64,000 nucleotides of DNA from Ypsolopha sequella (taxonomy: Eukaryota > Arthropoda > Insecta > Lepidoptera > Ypsolophidae). Where the stretch lies: NCBI GenBank assembly GCA_934047225.1, contig OW203997.1:8170417-8234416 (forward strand). Direction: 5' to 3'. The notes below the pieces were generated by a model. It searched no databases, was not told the DNA's origin, and saw only the letters and a list, made by a program, of their open reading frames with translations. The position numbers and the translations under genes were made by a program. Position 1 is the first letter of the stretch. Each line of letters opens with the position of its first letter. Shown here piece after piece: positions 44,049 through 54,655 of this stretch.

Positions 44049-44789
44049 CATCATATCATATCATAGTACTGAATCGGTACAGAATAGATCGTGCGTTTTG
44101 TTTTTAAACCCTTTGTATTAATGTAAATGGTTGTTAATTATATTTAATCTACTTCGTGCCATCAGTATCACACTACAGAATATACAAATCTCAACATCTT
44201 GAAAGTACCAAACAGGCCACATCACAATCGTGCTCCATAGGTTCTCTTGGCTACTCAATAACATACGAGTAATAAAGGATGTGTACTGTGGAAATCAAAA
44301 ATATCAATATCATAGTATTTTCATGAACTTTAGCGTAAAACTTGTCGATCAGTCGGACTTGTAAAGTACCGTCAAGCTGTACCAACGCCGAAATCATATG
44401 AATATTTTTTTTATTATTAATTAGAGTGTTAAGATTTACAACAACCTCATAATTGACGAACAGAATATGTCTAGGTATTTCTTTAATTATGTCTACAACA
44501 CCATTAGTACCATCAAGATCATAAGAAATTTTAACAAACTTAGAGTATAGCATCGCTATTACCATTGTTACTGTAAAACTAAGAATTTTTCTATATAAAT
44601 TGTTTGGTTCAAGCTTGTTCTCAGCTACACTAAATCTAAACAGAGCAAGTGTGTTTTCAACAATCATTACTAGTTTAATAATGGATTCAAGAAACTCTCG
44701 ATTAAGATATATTTAATCATTTTCTTTGTCAACCACTTCATTTTCGTTGGTTATTTCTTCAGTTACTGGTTCTCTGGTTGCCTTTCCAT

Positions 44790-45639
44790 ATTACGTGCAT
44801 GTACAACGAAGCCTGCTGTTTGTGATCTTTATAATTTTGTATAACTCGGGAGTAGAGTAATGAGTAACATTAATTTAATTGACAAGGAAAAGGTTGTCGG
44901 TACATGGTGTTCTTGATAAAATTATGACAAATGACTTATTTATACTACTTATTTTGTTTTCATTATTTTCAGTGTTTACGAAGAGTGGTTTCATGCTCAA
45001 GGATAATGTTGTTTTACCCAAAGCTTCATCACCGTTGTTTTTGTTTTTATGAGTTTGCCACAGTTTCCTGTTTGTCCATTTATTTAATTTTGTGCGTGAA
45101 TGAACACATGCGCTAGTCCCCCACTACTTTCGCCGAGCGACCAAAAGTCGTGCCGCGACCTGTACCCAGGGCTACATATCTGCACCGCTTCTTTTTTTCA
45201 GCTCCTTCCGCCGCGGCGCCCGCCTTGGAGCAGGTCATTGGTAAGTGGGATAGGGCCAGTGTCAACGCGAAATTTAGAAAAAACTTTGCATATGTGATAG
45301 AATCCTTTGTTTTTATTCAGATGCAAAATTTAATCGATTCGCTTGAAACCCATAAATATTCTTAAGACTGTTTCATTGGTATTTATGTTTATAAAAAATA
45401 TGAATCCGACCATTACTAAAATAGATGGCTTGTCTTCATGCAATAAAATTATCAATGATAATCTTCGACCAAAATAATCGTTTAATATCGGTCAGTTGAA
45501 GATTGCTCTCGACGATTCGAAATATAAAAATAATAATTCTTTCGCGAGAATAGTCCTATCCGTGATTACCGACCCATCTAAGTAGAGCTTTGCGCGGTCG
45601 TCTCCGAGTACTGGCACCGGTAAGTACTTGTGCATACTT
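44790..45639. other. GR-E 5' flank and unassigned DNA
   Basis: Bases 44850-44930 carry decayed GR upstream words ('AACATTAATTTAATTGAC', 'AAAGGTTGTCGGTACATGGT'). Bases 45110-45260 include GC-rich sequence ('CTCCTTCCGCCGCGGCGCCC') with overlapping short frames (45100-45297, 45150-45365); neither shows a recognisable domain, so no gene is called. Confidence 0.4.
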
Positions 45640-45935
45640 GCTTGTGGGCAAGTTCCCGATGGAGTATTTTGGCCACTTGATTGTGCCTGTGCAAAGACTC
45701 AGTGTTGGCAAAAGCGGAACAATCGGAAAAACATATCAAAGTGACTCTCCAGGGTCAATAATAAACTGTGCCAGGGTGGGCACATGCCACGTAGATGGCC
45801 GGTTCCATCTTTAATGACGTATTTCCAGTTAGGACACGTCTTAATCACCTGATCCTGCATTGCACCGACAAAACCCTCGGTTTCCCCAAAGAGAATAAGA
45901 ATAATAATAATAATGCTATTTATTCGCTGCAAACA
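45640..45935 (-). pseudogene. Decayed LINE coding fragment
   Basis: On the minus strand the frame reads 'EGFVGAMQDQVIKTCPNWK' then 'YVIKDGT', which resembles the 'EGF..AIQDQVI.T..Y.K.I.KD' segment of a non-LTR retrotransposon polyprotein. The match breaks after about 50 codons. (TAA)n follows at 45900-45912. The assignment is by motif memory only. Confidence 0.4.
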
Positions 45936-46802
45936 AATATAAAACAATAAGCAAACACATACGACATGAAAAAGACAATTAAAAAGAAAAAAAAAATAAT
46001 ACTACACATTATTAGAAATACAAATGTCCTATTAATATAAGACATTTTGTAATACAGTTTCGTTTATTGAAGCAGCGAAAAGGTCTGACTCAGCATAGGC
46101 ATTGCGATAAAAAACCACAACGCGCTGTTATTCTGTCAGGCCTGAGATATCACAGAACATTTGAAATGCAATAGAGAAGTTGACACATTTAATAAAAACG
46201 TAAAATAATATAAATAGTAAAAATATAAATTAGAAGTAAAATACCATCAGTAATAATTATGTGTGTGCTGTGTAATACTGTGTTCATAGATATATTGTTT
46301 ATATCCTTGACCAAATAGACGAGCAGTTAAGGAACCTAATATATACACAATAAGAGGTCACCGAAGCGCAGCCAATGCAGGGAGGCTTTTTTGTTAACGA
46401 ACGATTCGTGAAGAGCCTTGTAAAACCTCCCGTGCAATTCCTTTCGTCGCCACACAGACTGTCGTTCAGCGATGCTAAGTACCACCAGGTCGCGCCATTC
46501 CTCGCTGGCTTAAAAACAAAAGGGTAAGTCCTTTATTGCATGCCACGACTTCACTATGGATAGCAACATCCGTTTTCGCCAGGAAATAATTCCTGAGGCT
46601 GCATATCTCGCGGTTGTGCATAGTCTTGGCGCTTAAAAGCCCTCGACCACCATCACTAAGATAAAAATAAAAAAAACCGCATCCAAATCCGTTGAGTAGT
46701 TCCCGAGTTAAAACGGAACATAGATACATACAAATTAAATATTAAAGAAAACTTATTTGTTTTTTTTTATTTAGTTTACATTATATATTTATATAAAAAC
46801 AC
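45936..46802. other. Intergenic with a LINE/SINE 3' end
   Basis: Bases 46675-46735 ('CCGCATCCAAATCCGTTGAG', 'AGTTCCCGAGTT', 'ATAGATACATACAAA') are the typical 3' end of a lepidopteran retroelement. The element may extend back to about 46440. Elsewhere nothing is recognised. Confidence 0.45.
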
Positions 46803-46906
46803 TTATTAAAATAATTATTTCCAGATATATTTCGACATTTATAGTCGGCGTCAGTGGAATTAGGTATAAATGTCGAAATATATCTGGAGATAATTATTTT
46901 AATAGA
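46803..46906. repeat. Hairpin, ~39-nt arms
   Basis: TTATTAAAATAATTATTTCC then AGATATATTTCGACATTTA at 46803-46841 is mirrored at 46866-46906. The loop is 24 nt (GTCGGCGTCAGTGG). It is probably a MITE. Confidence 0.7.
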
Positions 46907-47339
46907 TACATACAAAGAGATTTAAAAAAATTGTTTTGGCATCAGTACAAACAGCAAAGGAGATAAGTTACCAGGCCTAGTGCAAACATTTTGATCCCAA
47001 GGCCCACAGAGGGTCTACCATGAGTTTTGCACTCGATACATGTTAACGACTGCGTAAAACGTTTTTTAAACTCATGGTAAGCACTCAGGTGAGCGATAGA
47101 CGAGATGTGAAATACTTGGTCAATACATACACACATGCACTATATCAATCACTCAACTGTGAGTCTTAGTATCAAAGTGTTTGCGCTGGACCTGGTTATT
47201 TATTTCCTTTGCTGTTTGTACAGCCTAGACTTTACGTTAGGTCATTTCATGGAAATGCTGCGTTAAATATAACAATAACATATTCGTCGTCACTATCCGT
47301 CAGCGTCGTCATTTACATATCCTTACACAGCTTTACAGC

Positions 47340-47960
47340 ATTCTCAGTAATCCTCGCTCCCCTTCTTATCTTCGTGAACGATTTGAACTTTTGTTGTCTT
47401 CTAGGGACAAGCAAGCTCGTGCACGTACTGTCTCTCTTCTCAAAACTCCTGTGCACAAATCGTGTGCATTCGGCCAGTCCTTCACCGTCATGGCCATAAG
47501 ATTATGGAATTCGCTTCCCCATAACATCAGAGACTGTCCTACACTCGGTATTTTTAAAAACAGAGTGAAAGAGTACTACCTTTCAACTCCATGAGTATCG
47601 TAGATAGCACAATATTTATTTTAACTATTGTTATGTATTTTTATCTTATTTTTTGTAAATATTATATATATATATAATATATATATATATAAGTAAATAT
47701 GTTTATTGTTTAAATAGTTACCTAATTATTATTTATGTAGGTATATTGTTGTTATTTATAATAATAGGGTGTAAGTATATTAACATATTTAGTGTACACG
47801 TATGTATGTCTACTTTTTATTAGGACTTCTATTTTTTCAATCCGGGTTTGCTGGAAGAAATTTCTTTTTAGAGATAAGCTCGCCTATGTACATGATATAT
47901 CAAGTACTTTGTAAAAATGATGTTTTGTGTGTACAATAAAGAATATGAATATGAATAACA
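47340..47960 (+). pseudogene. LINE (CR1/Jockey-like) ORF2 C-terminus with 3' UTR and tail
   Basis: The frame 'RFELLLSSRDKQARARTVSL', 'VHKSCAFGQSFTVMAIRLWN' and 'SLPHNIRDCPTLGIFKNRVK' ends at 47594. 'F.v.AirlWNsLP..iR...s...Fk.rvk.yll' is the familiar C-terminal pattern of insect non-LTR retrotransposon polyproteins. Upstream coding sequence is missing or scrambled. The 3' UTR includes a (TA)n run at 47655-47692 and ends 'GTACAATAAAGAATATGAAT' with an (ATGAAT)n tail at about 47935-47958, so this is a genuine 3' end, 5'-truncated. Confidence 0.8.
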
Positions 47961-48775
47961 TACGAGTATTTACATAAAATAAAATATTTTTGAAATATAT
48001 TTTTATAAAATTTTAATTTATTAGATAAGTATCTATAACAAGCACAACACTAATGCTGTGATACAAAAGGTGTAGTAAAACTAACGGTGTGACGACGAGG
48101 AAAAAAATTACTCCCCGTCACCCTGGTGTGACAAGCTGGTGTGACGAGGAGTCGGGCATCGACTTTTTTACATGTTCATCATTAGTATAGATACTTAGAT
48201 GATGAACAAATCGAAGTTAAAATGTTCACATTCTTTTTCAATAATATTTCATATTTGCCGGTTTAGTTTTTTTGTCATGACTTTTAGGATTGATGATCGG
48301 TTCAAGTAAGCCTTAAATACCAATGAATGTGAAGCATTTGTCAATAACGCTACGACAAGACAAGAAAACAAACATTAAGCTGATTGATTGGATAAGAAAA
48401 GTAATTTTATGAGTGGGCAGACATGGAAAGCTATAAAAGCATTTGGTCAATCGTTATGCCTAAATATATAACTAGGTACCTAATATAGGCCTTTCGCCTA
48501 CAGTACCTAACGTGAGCAACTAGCTGCTTTCGACCGTCTAATGAGGTTTCTACTTCCGCCATTTGTTTATTTCGTCACATCGCAATGATAATGTTACGAC
48601 ACACATAAAGATTTTTGTTTTCCACATATACTTGCATATTACCAAAAGAAAAATGTATCTACAGTTTACTTTATTTATTAATTAAGGTGTGAAATCTAAA
48701 TGGCAATTATCAAGTACGTGATATTAGCACCCATAAAGTTTACAATTACCAGGAACATACCATATATCTTTAGAA
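47961..48775. other. Intergenic, no gene seen
   Basis: AT-rich, without recognised coding sequence. A local self-similar stretch 'GGTGTGACGACGAGG' / 'GGTGTGACGAGGAGTC' lies at 48086-48152. Confidence 0.4.
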
Positions 48776-51700
48776 GCGGTTTCGCAGCCGGATTGTGAAA
48801 ATACCGCCTTTTTCTAATTAATCGAAACAGAGCACTTCAAAATTCACTCAATAGTTATTCAACAAAAACTTAATGTTGCCATCGCAATTTTTTTTAAGAG
48901 TATGACATAGCCAAAACAAAAACCAGTTCTGGGCGTGGCTTATTCTATTTTACGATAGCGCGCGGGGGGAAATTCGTCCCGGTCTCTAAGCTCGCGTCAC
49001 CATAGCAAAAATACGAATAGAGTGGACGAGGCAGGGTCAAAAGTAATACGTATTTTATTTTATCTAATTTATTAGTGTATTTCGATCATCGTCACACGGC
49101 ATTGATCCTACTTGCTATCACGTCGGGACGTAAATTTATTATGGTCGGCTAAAAGTGGTTTTTTGAGTGTTTGATTTATCAGTTGACCCTCGGAACATTT
49201 CAGACACTCCTTTAGAGATACATAATAATATCGTGACGGTTAATTGTAACCATTACCCATTCTTTAAATATTTTTCGCCCGTTGAGCTGGTTTTACACTT
49301 GCGGGAAAATAAATTGGACCAAAAATTTCTTTACAAAAATTTTTTACTAAAGTTGTTATTACAAAAAGTGGAAACTAACAAATATTCTCAGAAGGAATGC
49401 ACCACGTCACTATCTATCTCACTGTAGCCTATATCAATTATGCCTCTCTCATTCAACCACGTTTAACTGCGTTACTATATCATTCCAACTCATTTTAAAT
49501 AGCGTCACTATTTATCTCACTCTAACGCGTGTTAAATGGCATTTCTAATGAACGTCAAATATTTTTACTGCCCGCCACTCTTTCATTCTAAATTCTAATT
49601 ATTTTAAAAAATACGTAGCTCCTTTGGTAGTAAAATAGCAATAACTTTTTTTTCAAAAGTAATACACAGAAATTGCCAGATCATTTGAAAAACAATATTT
49701 GATGAGCCGTTATATAAGACAATTTGCAAAACTAACATAGGACATTTTTTTTCAGGGTGTGGTATCGAACTAACCTAATTACAAAAAATTGCTCATAAAT
49801 TGGGTTTTTATTTTTCTTCCTGATGTAACAGCATTTCAAGGTTTATTTTTGACTTTATCAATAGCATGACTATTCAGAGTTGCGCAACAAAAATTTTATT
49901 CTTAGAATTTAGAACTGGTTAGCTTTGACTCTCAAAAATCTATTCGAATTTATAAAAGTACCATCAACTCGAAGACTATCTACTTTTTGCCGAGGTCATA
50001 ATTTGATATTCTGGTCAGTCATGAGCTGGCCTACCAGCCTTCCAAGGGAAAGCGTTGACTTTTGGGACACCTGTTTACCCTTGGGATAAATCGCCAAGTG
50101 TTTAAAATATAGAAATTTATTTGTATCATAGTTTGAAATGTTCAGGTCCCTTTACGCAAAATGAAAAAACAAAACTCTTTTAGGATTAATTTGTTGTCCC
50201 TATGTTTGTCTGATTGTCCGTTTGTCTAGGCAATTTTTCTGGGTAAAATCAATAAATGCTAATATTTACAGCCCTGTAAAATATACATATTATAACGTTT
50301 TTATGGCCTTTTGTTTAACTTTTTCATACAAATTTTCTCCTTATGAAAATATAGAGATCAACACTTCACATAATATTTTGCATTTGAAAGAAAGCACAGA
50401 AAGGAACTGTAGAACAAATAATGTAAAAAATATAAAACCATATCTTTCTATTCTAAAGGGATTAATAATTTACTGTTTGTTCAATGTGGCGATAGCTTTG
50501 TTTATTTTTTTTTTCTTTGTTACAAAGATAACAAATGTTTTCATACAATGTTAAGGTTAAGGGCTATTTCTCCGAATTTGTAACAAAATATTAAGAAATA
50601 ATTATAACGGTAAAGTACAACTTTTAGCCAAGACAATTTATTGTTAAAAGTTTGCTATATGCAGAAACATATTTTAATGATATTATGGTATCTTCAAAAT
50701 AATTGAGTTTTCCATAAGCGTGATATCTGATTATTTAAGAAATTTACGGCTGGTATCACGACGACGGATAAGCCAATTATTTTATTACTATTGTAATATA
50801 ATTAAAAATATGTTAATGCATACAGCAGACTTTTAACTATAAGTTTTCTTAACTAAAAGTTGTATTTTTACTTATTGAAATTGTATTTCTCATCAAGAAG
50901 TGCAAGATGACAAGATATTCAAAATAAGTTAATTGAATTTGTGAAATGGTTTCAGGTAAAAACAGTTTTCCATGAAACGGTAATTGTTTATACTTAGCAA
51001 AGTGTGTAAACTTAGTCATCTTAACATGAACGATGCCTGTATTTCTCTCTTTTTTATTTCCAGTATAGATAAAAATATACAAACTTGTTAAACTTTGCGT
51101 AAAAACGAGGCAATATTGACGATATCCTGACAGCTATTATGATGGTGTTTTATCAAATTTTGCTTTTTGGGCTATATAGAGACGTAGTTAGATGTCACTA
51201 GAATATACTCATGAAAAAAGATATGAAGAAAATAAGCTGTAGACTTCACATTCGGTTTATACCTATGGTATGAATTTTAAGAAAAATACAGGGGTAAAGG
51301 GACCTCTTAAGCAAAACCTTGTATTAAACTATTTATCTAAGTAAAAAATAATTCAAGGAAAAAAATAAACAAAGCTATCGCCACATTGAACAGTAGATAA
51401 TTAATCCCTTTAGAATAGAACAACATGGTTTTCATATTTTTTACATTATTTGTTCAAAAATTCCTTTCTGTGTTGACTTTTAAATGCAAAATATTATCTC
51501 AAGTGTTCATCCCTAAATTTTCATAGTGAGAAAATTTGTATGAAAAACGTAAAAAAAAAACGTAAAAACCTAAAACGTAATATAAATAAAAACGTCAAAA
51601 GTATGTTTTTACAGCTCTATAGAGGGCCGTTAATATTGGTATTTATTAATTTTACCCAGAAAAAATTGTCTAGACAAACGGACAGACAGACAAACATAGG

Positions 51701-52853
51701 GATAACAAATTAATCCTAAAAGAGTTTCATTGTTTTCATTTTGCGTAACAGAACCTGAACATGTACCGACAGGATTATCTACGATCTAATAATTTTGCCA
51801 TGCACTGTAAATATTTCAAATTAAATTTCTATATTTTAAATGCTTGGCGATTTATCCCAAGTAAGTGTACCTATATAATTTGCAAAAAACTTCACTTATT
51901 GGACCTGAAATGGTGAGCCAATACTAGAGGGTAATTTCACGAAAAGGTCATTGACCTTTGTTACAGATCTCAGTAAGTATAAGTAAATTAATTTGGGTTT
52001 CAATAACGATCACAAAATTATTCTTTTAGAGTAACATATATTATTTTCCCGCATAAAAGTATGAATTCAATCCAAATTCATTCAGTTTTGTTGTTATGAC
52101 TATGGCACGATGTAGCTAAATCACTCATACGCATATTTTGTTGAGTTTTTAACGGCAGGAATATGATGCTCCTCGAAATATTACTTTATAAAATCAATTT
52201 CAATGTCTTTTGAAATAGTTTTGGGAGATATTTATAGCTTGCAAAAAAAGGCACAGGTTCCACGTCTTACTTTACGGGCGCCAACGCTAGGCGTAGACTG
52301 ACAATATCTTGCTGCCGCTGACTGCATCAGTGGATTTACGTATTTTTGGAAAAAGGGGGTGCTTTTTTTAACCCGAATAACGTGGTATTTGGAAAATGAA
52401 TAGATATCATTCACACTAATTTTATAAAAAAAAAACCAACGAAATCGCGAAAGCGATACCTGAAACAAAATCGATAAGAAGTGTGCAATAGAGGGTTACA
52501 AAAAAATTCATTGACAGTACAAATATGAATCGATTAACGTGGTTTGTGGAAAATGAATACCTTAAAGTTCAACCAAAAACATGTATTTTTTTATGGCTAT
52601 ACGTAACCTAATTATTGCAACAAAATCATCCGAAAGCTGACATTTTATTTCTGTTTGTATTTTCGTTCCCCTTAATTAAAAACAAATTTGAAATGCTAAT
52701 TTAGAGAAACCAATGGAAACTTTGCGATGGCAACATACACAATACTTACATAGGTTAATAAGGTTTTGTTGGATAACTATTGAGTGAATTTTGAATTTAA
52801 GTGCTCTGTTTCGATGAATTAGAAAAAGGCAGGTATTTCACAATCCGGGTGCA
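48776..52853. mobile_element. MITE (~300 bp) split by the second 3.8-kb unit
   Basis: Inverted arms 'CGGTTTCGCAGCCGG', 'CCTTTTTCTAATTAATCG', 'GAGCACTTCAAAATTCACTC' (48776-48888) and their complement at 52712-52853 (arms about 115-140 nt) enclose the 3.8-kb repeat. Removing the insert leaves a MITE of about 300 bp. A single arm of the same family is at 42540-42662. Confidence 0.7.
48894..52671 (-). repeat. 3.8-kb repeat unit, copy 2 (inverted relative to copy 1)
   Basis: Reverse complement of 1788-5581. Here TTAA stands at both ends (48894-48897 and 52672-52675), which suggests a TTAA target duplication on insertion. The foldback core lies at about 50090-51860. The ORFs at 49167-49427 (GTG start) and 50222-50554 (TTG start) correspond to those of copy 1. 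In 258 nt of the first ORF I see four amino-acid changes and at least one silent change, which argues against selection on protein. Confidence 0.8.
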
Positions 52854-52899
52854 ATACCGAAAACTTGAACTTCATTGATCGCACTAATACATTTTTCCA

Positions 52900-54336
52900 A
52901 TCTCATCGTATACGTTGATTAAAGATTTAACATTTAGTTAGCATAAATTTGCTGTAACTACACCTATAATGAATAGGTTGTTGGATTATTTTATCGGTGC
53001 TAGTAATGCAGAACATTTTTTATAACCCCTTTCATTAATGGTGGTCAGTAAACAATTGTTCTTCAAATCTAGTCTGCTTTTTACCATAAATATAGCAATA
53101 CAAAATACAATAGATTCAAAATTTTGCAAACAATATAAAGGCCACGAAACGTAATTCCAGTCAGTTCACATAAAATATTATATAGTATGATATAGCATAA
53201 GTACCAACATAGATATATGTTGTAATATTGGTTTTACTGTAAAAAAATAATGTTATATATTTACAAAACAAACACAATCAAACAGATTAAGGCGATTACC
53301 GTCGCCAAATTAGCAGCTCGATGTTTGTCTGTATGAATATCGACGGAAACGACATTGAAATAACGTTCAAATCAGTGCACAATGCGTGGTGGCTGTTACG
53401 ACGCTCGCTGCGTCCTTGAAAGGGCAAAATAGGAGAAAATAATACTTTTCACATGGGCGTCATTGTTCGATTGAATAATTCTATGTTATATTTATAGCTA
53501 TGAAGTTTATCTATTTATCAAAGCATAAATTAATTAAATCACCTAAGCCGCTAAAGAGCAGTAGGAAATTCAAGCCAAAAAAACACCATTCAGTTGAAAC
53601 AATTTTTCATATAGAAGTTTTTGTGGTACGAAAAAGAAAAATGTTGCATATGTTGTCCTAGAGTTGATAATCCATAATACATTTTTTCAATATTTTTGGT
53701 TTGGCCATAAAAGAGGAGTAGGCTTTAGAAAGTACCCATTTGGCGGTATTAAGGGCCTTAATTACAGTAGTAAACTGGTCCTCTAAAAAAGCCACTTTGG
53801 ATGAACCATATTATGATTCTGTTGTAATGCCGTCTCTTTTGCACGCATGAAGAAACTCTGACTCTATCCTACTTTCAAATCATTTCATTATTCACCCAAG
53901 TTGGCCTTTTTAGGTCCCCTGATCGATGAACAAAACAATAATATCATTGACTATTATTAGAGTGCAATGAATCAGAAAAGAAACAAATGTAAAAGCACAA
54001 ATATTTCGAGTATTCAAAGCGAAAGAATTCGCAATAAAAACATAAAGAATTAATCTTAATATTATTGACGTCGTCTGCATCAAGAGCTGCTATAGTTAAA
54101 ATCTGAACAATTGACACTGCTACAGCATAACTTATTGATACGATTGTAGCAATAACTTTACTCTTTACGTCGATTGGTTTAGGCTTGGTATACTTAACTT
54201 CGAATTTGAATATAAAGAATAATTTTTCAAGATATAATACGGGCTTTAATGACTCCAAAAAATATTTGTTGTACGTTCCACGGACCACTTCCTTTATTTC
54301 CTGTGGAGTGTCTTCTCTCGTTTCACCTTCAATCAT
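52900..54336 (-). pseudogene. Diverged gustatory receptor pseudogene GR-G
   Basis: The ATG at 54334-54336 opens 'MIEGETREDTPQEIKEVVRG' and then 'YNKYFLESLKPVLYLEKLFF', which aligns with 'RQFLESIKPLMIIENIFAQF' of the other GRs, followed by a TM1-like 'VSISYAVAVSIVQILTIAA' (about residues 73-91). The frame ends at 53944. After a MITE (53776-53920) and unrecognised DNA, a second homologous piece reads 'WNYVSWPLYCLQNFESIVFC' and 'MVKSRLDLKNN' (about 53170-53050), equivalent to TM4 of GR-A, with in-frame stops just upstream. TM5-TM7 were not found. It is more diverged than GR-A to GR-E and lies outside the 3.8-kb inverted repeats. A retrotransposon LTR ends seven bases upstream of its ATG. Confidence 0.75.
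53776..53920. mobile_element. MITE 'CTCTAAAAAAGCC', copy inside GR-G
   Basis: Homologous over its whole length to 43491-43634 ('GATGAACCATATTATGATTC', 'TCTCTTTTGCACGCATG', 'CACCCAAGTTGGCCTTTTTA'). It sits in the middle of the GR-G remnant, at a different receptor position from the copy in GR-E. Confidence 0.8.
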
Positions 54337-54343
54337 TACTGCT

Positions 54344-54421
54344 TGAAGTGTAACAACAAGTGTCCGGACATGAACTGACTTTATTTCTAGTTACCCACAT
54401 ACACATTGACAATATACTACA
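54344..54421 (-). repeat. 3' LTR of the mag-like element
   Basis: 78 bp, starting TG and ending CA on the minus strand. It contains AATAAAG (a candidate polyadenylation signal) in 'CTAGAAATAAAGTCAGTTC'. It lies immediately upstream of the GR-G start codon. Confidence 0.92.
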
Positions 54422-54655
54422 TCTTTCCCTTCTAATTTTTTTTTATTTTTTTTTATTAGACAATTACAAAATTTTGCTTAATCTACTAAATTAATAACAA
54501 ATTTTACACAAATTAATCTTACATTCAGTACTCTTGTTTTTAATATATTTATAAGTTAAACAATTTTGACATTTCTGTAAATCTGTGTTACAAATGGACA
54601 TATAACAGGATTTTATGAATATGTAATCTGACTGACGAAAGAATAACATACAATG

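Larger units (their letters stand above)
43148..44789 (-). pseudogene. Gustatory receptor pseudogene GR-E
   Basis: A receptor of the same subfamily, nearly complete in extent but dead. The start ATG is at 44787-44789 (MERQPENQ), and a one-base deletion relative to GR-B brings a TAA at codon 9 (44763-44765). Open pieces survive: residues equivalent to about 40-178 (44251-44667) and the 'MVRDLDKIYDVIGEICNLLN' block (about 43680-43770), and the C-terminal TM7 with its stop at 43148-43150. Two MITEs interrupt it: 43491-43634, between TM5 and TM6, and 43796-44048, in the loop before 'MVRDL'. A deletion removes about 15 bp near 43290 ('CCATGATTTGGCTTCATAG'). It is not translatable as a receptor. 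Confidence 0.9.

Noticed and set aside
45100..45365. Overlapping plus-strand frames in a GC-richer patch
   Set aside because: They start at non-ATG or weak positions in two frames over the same bases. There is no recognisable motif or splice context.
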